A stretch of DNA of 64,000 nucleotides from Deuterostichococcus epilithicus (lineage: Eukaryota; Chlorophyta; Trebouxiophyceae; Prasiolales; Stichococcaceae). Shown piece after piece: positions 24,462 through 33,166 of the stretch. Both the position numbers and the translations under genes were made by a program. The stretch's first letter is position 1. Every line of letters begins with the position of its first letter. The notes under the pieces were generated by a model that saw only the letters and a list, made by a program, of their open reading frames with translations, ran no database searches and was not told the origin of the DNA. The DNA is taken from assembly GCA_033439295.1 (NCBI GenBank), contig JAVTLE010000008.1, forward strand, positions 1,240,001-1,304,000. The letters are read 5' to 3'.

Positions 24462-25036
24462 ATGCACAGGCGAAATCTAATCATGTTGAAAGGCCATCCC
24501 GGGTGCGGCAAGTCAACTCTCGCAGAAGAGCTGGCGAATCGGCTGTCTTGGTCCCTGGTGGACAAAGACGATGCAAGGGACTGCCTATCAGCGCTTCTGG
24601 GCGACGCAGCGGTCCTGAACACCGTCTCCTATGCGATCATGTTTCGCGTGGCCGCAAAGCAGCTGCGGCATGTGTCAGTCATCGTTGACTGTCCGCTTGC
24701 CCGGCTGGAGCTATGGGATCAGGCCAGGTCGATCGCTTCTCAGGTGCGTTGCAGAAGGCATAAGGTTGCTGAGGATGCAACACGGTCGATGACGGCGCAG
24801 GACGGGCACCTTGAACCGGACTTTCCGACTTGTGGATTGCCTATGCCCACCTGAGGAGTACTGTGTGCATGGTGCAGCACGCAGCAGAGATTGTCCTGGT
24901 GGAAGTCCCGTCGCCTTCTGAGGAGGTGTGGCGGGCGCGCATTGAGGCTCGCGCAGCCGCAGAGGCGCCATCCGAAGGGCGGCACAAACCGGACTGGGAC
25001 CAGCTGCAGGCCCTCATATCTGGGTGCGACTTTTGA
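24462..25036 (+). CDS. Small P-loop nucleotide kinase-like protein
   Basis: Two exons (24462-24743 and 24878-25036) join in phase to a 146-residue protein. The Walker A motif is clear: LIMLKGHPGCGKSTLAEELA near residues 7-20. It is followed by LVDKDDARDCLSALLG, SVIVDCPLARLELWDQA where a DCPL strand and Arg follow the Walker B position, and in exon 2 AEIVLVEVPSPSEEVWRARI and HKPDWDQLQALISG. This order matches the AAA_33/adenylylsulfate-kinase-like single-domain P-loop kinases found in plants and bacteria. The substrate is unknown. It is slightly shorter than its relatives, which usually have 20-40 more residues after the GC in the final motif. An in-frame ATG at 24405 would add 19 residues. 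It converges on the ubiquitin-like gene. Confidence 0.75.
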
Positions 25037-25337
25037 AAGGCCTTTGAGACGTTCTTCTGCCTTCGACATGTCCGATTCTGTGACGTATTGTTCTTGTGAT
25101 ATGCTTGGACCGGCCTCGTTCCACAAGCCGTCATGAGGAAGGTGTCACGATGCAGGTACCAGCACTGTTTCATGTGGCCGTCTGCTACGAGTATCGCACA
25201 CCACATTCAGCTAAGCGACGACGCAGCCACAGCCGGCCGCGCAGACACCGTCATAGCGTACTTGTTGCGCCATGGCCTGCTGGTGGGTATCACCAGTCTC
25301 ATTGTGTTGGACACATGTTTTGTCAGCAGGGACTGTT

Positions 25338-26184
25338 TCATGCCTGGATGACGAGGCCTGAAGGCGTCTGCTCAACGGGCGGCCAGTAATGTGGTGGTGC
25401 ACTCTGCAGGACGGCACAGCCAAGTCACAGCACACGGTCCCTGACTGAGGCGAGCAGTGCACCGGTAGGTTGAATGCACGACGAGGATGAACCACGAAGG
25501 CGAAGTGGCAACTCACCAGATCATACCCCTGGAGCCCAAACCCTGCGGCATTTGCTGATTGGTGAGCACAACTGTCGCGGACGATGTGCACTGAGATGGT
25601 AATGCTGCTGTGCGCATGTCCCCTGAAGGCACCGTCTCTGGGGCGGGTCATGCAAACCTGTGTGCAGGCCGAGTTCCAGCAGCGTCTTGCTTTCCACGTC
25701 TGGACGGACTTCCTGCAGAAGTTTTGAACAGCGTCGCCTTTCCGCAGGAAGAATGGGGCGGAAGGACAGCGCGGCATCCTGATGATGCCACACGGACTGG
25801 GAAACCAAGTGGGACGAAATTGTGCTCTGGGACCTACTTTATGGTGCAGGAAGAGTTGCTGCTGCTCAACGGGCACCCCCAACTTGCGTGCGACCGCCTG
25901 TTTGACATCAAGCAGCGTCTGTTCGTACTTGATCCTGCAATGCGCGGGCAGAACACTTGAGCAGAGACTCCGATTCTCTCAACCGTCACAGGAGCTGTTA
26001 TGCTGGGCGCTTGTCCATGATATGCTGACTGTTTGACTGACCTGACGTCGCACGTGCGCGGAGGAAATTCTTTGCCGCGCCGCAGTGTCACAAAAATCTG
26101 ATTGCCGGTGTCCGCGACAGACTGCCCATGCGCAGCTGCATTAATGTGGAACACAACTCCAATGAGAAAGGGCAAGAATGACAT
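25338..26184 (-). CDS. Small ubiquitin-like-fold protein, undescribed
   Basis: Five short exons (26184-26054, 25934-25838, 25712-25658, 25542-25517, 25403-25338) join in phase to a 124-residue protein. The middle lines up with ubiquitin: IFVTLRRGKEFPPRTIKYEQ for the first hairpin, TLLDVKQAVARKLGVPVEQQ for the helix, QLFLHHKEVRPDVESKTLLE, then LGLHTGFGLQGYDL. There is no C-terminal diglycine; the tail instead reads SAPPHYWPPVEQTPSGLVIQ. The first exon adds about 30 residues with a hydrophobic stretch FLPFLIGVVF, the least certain part because an upstream intron could replace it. It is therefore a ubiquitin-like domain protein rather than a conjugated modifier. I do not recognise an orthologue; function unknown. 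The 3' end faces the P-loop kinase gene. Confidence 0.6.
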
Positions 26185-26759
26185 TCTCAACATTCTCAAT
26201 GGGGAAACAGAAAGAATGACATGCTGGGGTCACCGGGATGTCATCGTGCAACCACTGACAATCCGCGCCTTCCACCACTCACCCATACAAGGCGATGTTG
26301 CAGCGCAGACTGATGTGTCTGAGCGTCTCAATGAGCCCAGCTGTGGATCGCGGGCGGATTGCGGCGCTTCGAGGAGCACAGGACCCTCCAAAAAGCCTGG
26401 AATGGGAGGGGCCGAGATCACGTCACGGTTTGTGCCGAAGCAAAGACTGTTATACTGTTCATCAGCTGCGCCCTGTGCACCCACCAGCACTGCTATATAG
26501 TGCTGATAAATCTGGTGGCAGCAGCAGCACGGCCTCGCGGGCTGAACCTGGCATAGCTGCAGTTGCAGTGACAGTGGCAGCGCAGGCATTTGCCATGCAG
26601 CGGCATGGCAGACACAATCACACACATCAGACCATGAGGTGGAATTGTATTCATGCGAATACATTGCGAGTTCGCGAGTGTTGCGCATCCCTTATACCAG
26701 ATGTTGTAGACTAGACACCTGGAATTGCCGGGTCAACCGGCAAACGACCAACAGCAGCG
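26185..26759. other. Intergenic region without a recognisable gene
   Basis: About 575 bp upstream of the ubiquitin-like gene. Open frames on both strands are short, Cys/Ser-rich translations without recognisable similarity. A near repeat of ACATTCTCAA occurs at 26181-26199. It probably includes the promoter of the ubiquitin-like gene. Confidence 0.35.
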
Positions 26760-27056
26760 GTGTGCAGGTCGATGCTGCGACCGAAATTGCGCTTCTTTGC
26801 GGACGATTTGCCAGTGCCCATCGTCCCGCCGCACGACTTCGTGGCAGCCTTCCAAAATCCGCAGCCGGGAGCAGCCACCAGCTGCAGACCGCTGCAGGCT
26901 GCAACTGCAGCCCCACCGGATGCGCAGGCAAGGGCCTCCCGTCAGTGGCAGTCAACACGCAGCGTGAAAGATGGATCGCAGCAGCGCAGTGCCACAGCCA
27001 CTGCCCCTGCCCCCGCTGGGGGCGCGGCGCCGGCCGCGATAACTCCAGCGCCGTAG
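26760..27056 (+). CDS. Hypothetical protein fragment, Ala/Pro-rich
   Basis: An open frame whose first ATG gives MLRPKLRFFADDLPVPIVPP, followed by HDFVAAFQNPQPG and then an Ala/Pro/Thr/Gln-rich stretch to a stop at about 27056. The N-terminal 28 residues look like real coding sequence and the rest is low complexity. I recognise no family. It could be one exon of a larger gene, and the opposite strand is also open for 204 codons, so this may be chance. Confidence 0.25.
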   Translation: MCRSMLRPKLRFFADDLPVPIVPPHDFVAAFQNPQPGAATSCRPLQAATAAPPDAQARASRQWQSTRSVKDGSQQRSATATAPAPAGGAAPAAITPAP

Positions 27057-27924
27057 CCTCGAACGCCCACAGCGCAGGCAGCCCGCGAGCGGCGGCTGAT
27101 GCAGGCATCTTAGCAGCAGAGCAGCAGCAGCAGCATCTCAGATTGCTCAGCCCTTCGGCAAGCGTCGGCAGCATGGACGAGGTGACTGGAGGAGGCCATC
27201 GCGTGCATCCATGCAGTGTTCGAGGACTGTGAAGAGTCGAGCAGCCCTGCCGCCGACAAGCCTGCAGACATGTCTGCAGCAGGCCCGCTGCGGCGTCGAC
27301 CAGCAATTAGATGAGGGCAGCAAGCTGCATGCGATTGCATTGTCCGCATGAGTGGAAGGCCCTCGATGAGGCTGGCCTGCCATGCAGCTCGTCAATCATG
27401 CGGGCATGCTGACGCGGGGGTGCTGTGTAGGTTTAAGAAGGGCAAATTTTTCGTCAACCCTCTGTACCTGTGATTTCCTGTGAGGATGTGGGCAACGCAC
27501 ATAGGTTTGCCACTGCGAGAGGGTAGGAGGGTAGGCTCAACAGGCTGAAGGACAAGCTGACAAGTCAAATTTGGTCATGACGCTTCAGATTACCAGGTTC
27601 AATGAGGATCACTGCTAGGCAAGACCTGATGCTCTGGCAAGCTGATGTGGTGCTGTTCACTAAGCTAACTCTACACTGCACACTTACTGACGGTTCTGCA
27701 CACCAATGCGGCGTGCCTGGCGAGAAAGAATAGTGGCATGTCAAGTAAAACTCACAAATTGCCCGCCTCTGTTTTGACGGCGTCTTTTTCGTCTTCAGCT
27801 GTGCCGGCTGACGGCCAGATCGCCGCCAGCCAGTTGTCTTGACTCCTCGCCCTGTGCCGACGACACGAGCATGTGCCACAGCATCGCATGAAATTACACA
27901 GCCCACAAGCATTCAGCTAGCCAA
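27057..27924. other. Gene-poor stretch
   Basis: About 870 bp with no recognisable protein, RNA or repeat beyond a short CAG run near 27116-27136. The right end should hold the 3' UTR of the Mpv17-family gene transcribed leftwards. Confidence 0.4.
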
Positions 27925-29165
27925 CTACAGCAGAGGGCCAGGACCGGAAGGCATGACGGAGTGCCACAAATCCAGAGCCATGACGCACCAGCACAGGAAC
28001 GTGGAGTCGGCGACTGTAGCGGAATTCGCCACCAGCAGCTGGTGTTTGAGGGGCACCTTCCAGAAGTTGAGCGCCTGCAGCGGGGTGTCGACAGCATCTT
28101 GCAGTTTCCAGGTCTGGGCCGATCTGTCAGCGGCGGGCGGCGCACAGACACAGATTCAGGATGCAGAGGGTCACAGATGGCGCTCACTACACTCCGCCAT
28201 CGAGTGTGCCATTCCTGCTTACCTGAAAGCCCGGCCAGATGACCATTTCGGTCAGCAGCGTTGAGAGGTAGTCCTGCCGCAGCTTCGCTTTGATGTCCTA
28301 TTGGCAGAAACAAAGCGAAGGCATCAGACCTGGCGCTGGCAGCTTGGATCCAACGTAAGTCATTCACAGGGAGTGGAGGCCGCGCCAGCAGCCACTCCGG
28401 CGGCGCACCTCCCAGCTGCCGCCCTCCACGGCCGTCAGGAAAGTGAAAAAGGCGGCAATGTGAACCGGCGTGAACACTATCTCGTCGAGTGCAACCTGCG
28501 AAACAGAGACCAGCCTTTCGAGCGTGCCGACGATGCTCGCATGCCGCTGCGGGAGACCTCCAGACGTTCAGCAACGCGACTGCTTGCGGGAGGCCTCGCA
28601 GTGCATGCATGAGGGCCAGCCGCGCACCTTTGCCGCCACAAAGGCAAGCGTCCGCGGTGCAAAGTGCTTCCGAGCGAACCAGTCCAAGCCTGTGTACCAG
28701 CCATGCCCGATTGGGCCGACGACCGCTGTGGCGTATATGGATGTGGCAACCAGGCGCCTCTTGTCCATCGCCTGCAGCCCATGCACACACCCATCTGTGC
28801 ATGCCGCCTTTCGTCCATGTTGCTCTTCAGACAGCACCAGACTATCAGTGACGACAGCATCAGCCATGTGCAGGTCTGCGTTCGCACCGCTTTGCCCTCC
28901 ACCTTCTTCTGCGCTAGAGCATCCCCCAAAGTCCTGCGTTGCATGGCGCAGCAACAATAAGCATGCCGTCCATCACTGGCACATGTCGACAAGCTGCCGA
29001 ACGTCAGCACGTCACAGGAGCGAAATGCACGCAGGCAGGTTACTGAGGCTCCCAACACATGGACACGCCTCACCATAGAATGCCGGTGGTCACCGCCTGC
29101 GTGCGGACGGGAAACCGGTGGAGGATGCGCTCATATGCCACCCATGTGTTCCTGGCCAGCTGCAT
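27925..29165 (-). CDS. Mpv17/PMP22-family membrane protein
   Basis: Six exons join in phase (29165-29074, 28933-28888, 28771-28628, 28495-28409, 28297-28223, 28113-27925) to 210 residues, the normal size for this family of four-helix channel-like proteins of peroxisomes, mitochondria or plastids. Family signatures: WVAYERILHRFPVRTQAVTT and GILWTLGDALAQKKVEGKA at the N-terminus, VGPIGHGWYTGLDWFARK, VALDEIVFTPVHIAAFFTFL followed by EGGSWE, DIKAKLRQDYLSTLL, MVIWPGFQTWKLQD, and LNFWKVPLKHQLLVANS. The C-terminal WxxxLSW-like element is changed (STFLCWCVMAL) and the tail is longer than usual. Start: ATG of MQLARNTW. No long targeting peptide is seen; the organelle cannot be told from sequence. Confidence 0.9.
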
Positions 29166-29337
29166 TGCAGCCAACTGCGCTGACCAGCTGTATGTCTGCC
29201 TAAGAGCAGATGGGTCTGCGACTCTGCAGCCTCAGTGTACAACCCTGCTGCCGCTGTTGCCGCCCGTACAGTTGCCTCAAATCTGTCGAGGACGTCAGGC
29301 TCGGCGCAGTGTGCATCGAGGCGAGACAACAGTCGAG

Positions 29338-29683
29338 CTACTGAGACAGGCTCGACATGAATGTGTGCGTCAAAGTCAAGGCTGTGACAGCCAGCTTCCC
29401 ATTCTCCACCAGTTGACTTTTTAGGCGCACGACAGCCAGCAAATGGTTGCTCATGGATAGGAGGAGCCTTTGCTGCCCAGAAGTATTCAATTGCACGTCA
29501 GCAAACACGCAAATGTGCTCTGCAAGTTTTTGCACCTCGCCGGCCACCAGCTGCAGGAAGTCGAAGGACATGCACCAAAAAGGCCGGCCCACAGAAAGTC
29601 TGCATTCATTTGCAGCCGGTTCGAGCGTGCAAATTGACCATCTGGAAGTTGGAACCCACCGCATCCTCTCGGGCCAGCACCAT
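29338..29683 (-). CDS. Hypothetical small helical protein
   Basis: Two exons (29683-29660 and 29550-29338) join in phase to a 78-residue protein. The second exon is a long, Leu-rich, probably helical or coiled-coil segment: LVAGEVQKLAEHICVFADV, then QRLLLSMSNHLLAVVRLKSQ and AVTALTLTHTFMSSLSQ. Its acceptor (TTCCTGCAG) and codon use look genuine. Upstream sequence (NGDRDINSGAVEMLQSAV, about 29810-29755) may be a further 5' exon that I could not join in phase. I do not recognise the family; a small adaptor-complex subunit would fit but is a guess. It lies upstream of the Mpv17 gene on the same strand. Confidence 0.4.
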
Positions 29684-29959
29684 CGTGGGCAGCTTCGTTC
29701 CCAAGTTCCGAGACGACAATTCGCTTGCTTCAACACTCGTGGCTCTTCAGCTGCACGGCAGATTGCAACATTTCCACAGCGCCCGAATTGATGTCGCGAT
29801 CGCCGTTGAGGCGTCTTTGGTCTGGTCCGGGCTGCTGCATCTGGGCCATCTTGCTATATACTTAGCTTGGCAGTTTCTTCTGCGTCGCTCGCATCTCTGC
29901 AGGCCCCCGGACAGCTAACAGGCTATAATAAACCTAAGATCTCGGCTGAAGCACCGCTC

Positions 29960-31156
29960 ATGGGCAATGTGGGAGGCAAGTCGTACCAGTCCAGTCCCGG
30001 CACCGGCCACATCTCGCGGAAGGAGCTGGACAGGCTGCAGCGCAGGTGAACCCCTCTCGGAGACATGCGTTAGTCACTCTTTACAAGCATCACGCACTTA
30101 CGCACATGAGAGGCATGCCAGTATGCGGCTTTGCGGCCCTCTCATACGCCGCGCTGATGCTGCGGCTGCGCAGGTTCAGCCGGCTGAGCAATGGGCAGGA
30201 CCGGGTATCCATCCGGCAGCTGGCTGCAGTTCCCGAGCTTGCAGGCAACCTCTTCGTGCAGGCGAGCTCCTGGCATATGCTGCTGTAGATCAGGGTTTGG
30301 TGGGTTCTTGCTGCAAAACCTGCTGTGCATGCACAGCTGCACATGTGCGGCTGGATCACTATTGCTGCTGCAAGCACCCGACTTCTGAGTCGTTTAGGGG
30401 CTGCCGGCCCGAATCGCACACATGAAAGCCGCTGCGGCGCCGGCACCATGTGGGTGAGCAAGACTGCATGCTCCCTGGACCGCAGCGCCTGTTCGAGCTG
30501 CATGACGGCGATGGTGACGGCGTCATCCTGCACGAGGAGTTCCTCAACGCGCTGTGCGCCATCCGCAAGCTGGCCTCCGGCGGCCCCGAGGACCGAGTTA
30601 AGCGTACGGACGCTGCCAACCTCATGCTGTTAAATCTCATTCCTGCGCACGTCGGCGGGACCTGTGCTACGCATGTACTGCTCAAATGGTTCAGCGCTGC
30701 TAATTGATCGCCAATTGATCACCCAATCAGCCTGCATGTCGCCTGCAGTGGCTTTCAAGCTGTATGACCTGGACGGCGATGGCTTTGTGAGCACGAATGA
30801 AATAGCCAAGGTACGGCTTCCGTGTCACCTTCAGGCGCGGTCTTGGAGTCCAGTCCCTGCCGCCGCGCCTCCTGGCATGAGTCCTGAGCATGTTACCCGC
30901 ATGAGCTGGAGCGCAGCTCAGGAGAGCAGACGCCAAGCATTGCTGTAGTAGTTTTATTGTGTGCAGGGAAGTGCTGAGGACCAGTCAAAGTCGTATCGTC
31001 TCGCAGGTGCTGGCGCGGACGACTGCGCAGGGGGTGCCGGAGGCGCAGCTGCACGATGCGGTCGCGGGCGCGGTGGCGGCACACGACGCCGGTGGCGACG
31101 GCCGCCTGGCGCCCTCCGAGTTCCGAGACCTCGTCCTGGCCTCCGTTTCTGGATAG
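29960..31156 (+). CDS. Calcineurin B / CBL-like EF-hand protein, probably myristoylated
   Basis: Five exons (29960-30045, 30174-30261, 30486-30603, 30749-30810, 31007-31156) join in phase to 167 residues, the size of calcineurin B and CHP. The protein begins MGNVGGKSYQSS, a good N-myristoylation signal, which also fixes the start. Two EF-hand loops are canonical: DGDGDGVILHEE and DLDGDGFVSTNE. The C-terminal loop DAGGDGRLAPSE lacks the acid at position 3, and the first (SNGQDRVSIRQL) is degenerate, so it probably binds two Ca2+. Role: Ca2+ sensor regulating a phosphatase, kinase or ion exchanger; calcineurin B, CHP and CBL cannot be separated by eye. The second intron appears to begin with GC rather than GT. 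The gene converges on an unidentified minus-strand gene. Confidence 0.87.
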
Positions 31157-31704
31157 GAGTGCGCTTGACGCTGGACACCAGGGAGAGGAGTGGCAACTGG
31201 CGTTCCAAGAGGAGACCGCAAGGGATGAGCAAAGGAGGACAAAGCGGTTGTGGCGTCAATCTGTAGTGGGTTTGGCATGGCCGTGAAGGGCATCCAATCT
31301 CTGGTCTGAGATGAGGAGGAGCGAGCACCAGGAGGACCATCGAAGTTGCTGGTTGGTCGTTCATGCATCTCCCAGGGTATCGTGGCACCAGGTCTTGTTC
31401 GCTATGCAAGCGTGTTTCGAGGTCTGGACAACACTGCAGTCATATTTACAGAGATTTACGGCCACAAATGACCAGCACAATCAGCTGCAGTCTCTCGACT
31501 TGGTTGTGCGAACCCTTCACCTACCTATCATACAACAGACGCACCATAGATGGAAGCATGACATGAGCATGCACAAGCTGAAGCCGCGGCTCACGGCACA
31601 GAGATACAGGCAGTCAGATACAGAAGTTGCATAGCACAATGGTCCGAAGTCGAACCATGCTGCCTAGTAGGACGCCGCCAGCATGGCGTTGTTGTGGGCT
31701 GTTC
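31157..31704. other. Convergent 3' region
   Basis: About 550 bp between two stop codons facing each other. It is less GC-rich than coding sequence and holds no recognisable gene or repeat; it presumably consists of two 3' UTRs. Confidence 0.45.
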
Positions 31705-33098
31705 TCAGTTTCCCTCGATCAAGGCATAGCCGTCTTCATCGGACATCGACTTGGCTGACGGCAGCCTCTGCAGGTGCGCCTGCGGAGCGCCTGCGCCGCC
31801 GAAACAGTGAAGGAACGTCAGCCAGCATCCGGTGTGCGCAATCAGTTTGGGTTGAATGCAGCCACTGTAAGACATATCGCGATTGATGTCACCTGCTGCT
31901 GCGCTTGCGGTGTCTGATGAAGGGACGCCTGCGGCAGTATTGATGATAGCCACGTTCCTAGCAGTCGCCAGAGATCCGAATGCGGTCCCAGCGTTCTTCA
32001 GAGATCGATCCAGCTCGGCCATATCGGCAATACCGGCATTGTAGTCGTTGATGGCATTATTGACACGATGTTGACAAAGCACAGCTGCTGCACTGGCAGC
32101 ATCGCTCTTGCTGTTGTTGCCGCTGTCGGAGCGGCATCTCATGATCAGCAGACCGACCCAGATGCCAGCCGCCAATGCAGTCCACAGGCTGTCGCGCCGC
32201 AGCTGTCGCCAGAACAAGCTGCGCGGGTGGACCCACTCGAAGTACGCCTGCGTGCCATATTGCACGAGCTTCGGGAAGCAAGTCGGACGAGCCTCCAACA
32301 GGAAGCGCGGTCATCCGGCGGGGCGATCCCGCCGTTCGCAACCGGCCAAAGCTGCGGGAGGGCGGCATCAGAGGGGCGAGCGGCAGGGACGGCATCTATT
32401 TTGGGTTGAAGTGGCTGCGGCAGGCGGAGTTGCAGGCAACATGGTCTCTGTGCCGCAAAGTTGCGCACCGTGTAACGTTCGTCCACGATGCTGGACAGTG
32501 GCGAGATGATGTAGGACCGCACGTCACCGTGCAGCAGCTTGCTGCCCTGTGTTGCAAATGAGCTTGTGTGATCACTCTCAGCTGGCGGCAGCCACAGAAG
32601 ACTAGCACCGCTCATTTGCCTATCTGCGGTTGCGCCCAGCCAGGAGCAGTAAGAGGAGGGACAAGGGGCCACACAAGGGGCAGGGCTGCGGCCAGGAGCC
32701 TGGTGTCTGTGATGCGTCATATTGAGGGAAGGCCCAGCAAGCCTGCGAGGCAGCACCAACACGGGAACATGCTGCAGCTTACATCTCAGCGACGAGATGG
32801 GGTGCCGCACCTCTGGCAGCCGGCCCTGTGGCAGGTGGACGCGGAACGTGGCGGTGTCTGCCCAGGCGGCACGCGCTGCACTGCCGGCAGGTGGAGCCTC
32901 CTGGGGCTGCAGGCGCTTGAGGGCCGGCACCCACCGCGCGCAGGTGGCTGCGCAGGTATTGGCCAAAAAGGAACCTGCGGCATGTGTGACGGGTTCGCTG
33001 CTGTCACGCAAAATCCACCGGCAATTTAGTGATGCTGGACAGGTGGTCATCCGTCGGATCTGGCACCTGCAGGCGCGCTGCTTGTGCGTTAGCAGCAA
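31705..33098 (-). CDS. Unidentified single-pass membrane protein gene
   Basis: Coding character is clear but the family is not. The C-terminal part (about 32298-31705) reads FPKLVQYGTQAYFEWVHPRS, then one predicted membrane helix SLWTALAAGIWVGLLIM, then a polar helical stretch (NNAINDYNAGIADMAELDRS) and an acidic end SMSDEDGYALIEGN. Exons upstream include DVRSYIISPLSSIVDERYTV (about 32560-32465), a Pro/Ala-rich exon (about 32400-32300), FRVHLPQGRLPEVRHPISSL (about 32850-32785) and possibly FLFGQYLRSHLRA (about 32980). Exon junctions and the start are not resolved, so the span is approximate. Only about 70 bp separate it from the GH127 stop upstream, so a 3' continuation of that gene was considered, but the GH127 frame ends cleanly. 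Function unknown. Confidence 0.5.
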
Positions 33099-33166
33099 GG
33101 CAGCCTGTCGGGCAGCCGTCCAAGGCCAAAGTAGATCGCCTAATGCCTTGACATGACAATGCGGTG

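Noticed and set aside
27894-28802. A 302-codon minus-strand open frame
   Set aside because: It is in the wrong frame over the Mpv17 exons and introns; the six-exon model in another frame matches the family.
31640-31700. GTCGAACC-like sequence resembling a tRNA T arm on the minus strand
   Set aside because: No matching acceptor, D or anticodon stems could be paired around it.
32145-33098. A 317-codon minus-strand open frame taken as one uninterrupted protein
   Set aside because: It runs through likely introns. The coding-like segments switch frame, so the straight translation is not used, although the locus itself is kept as a gene.
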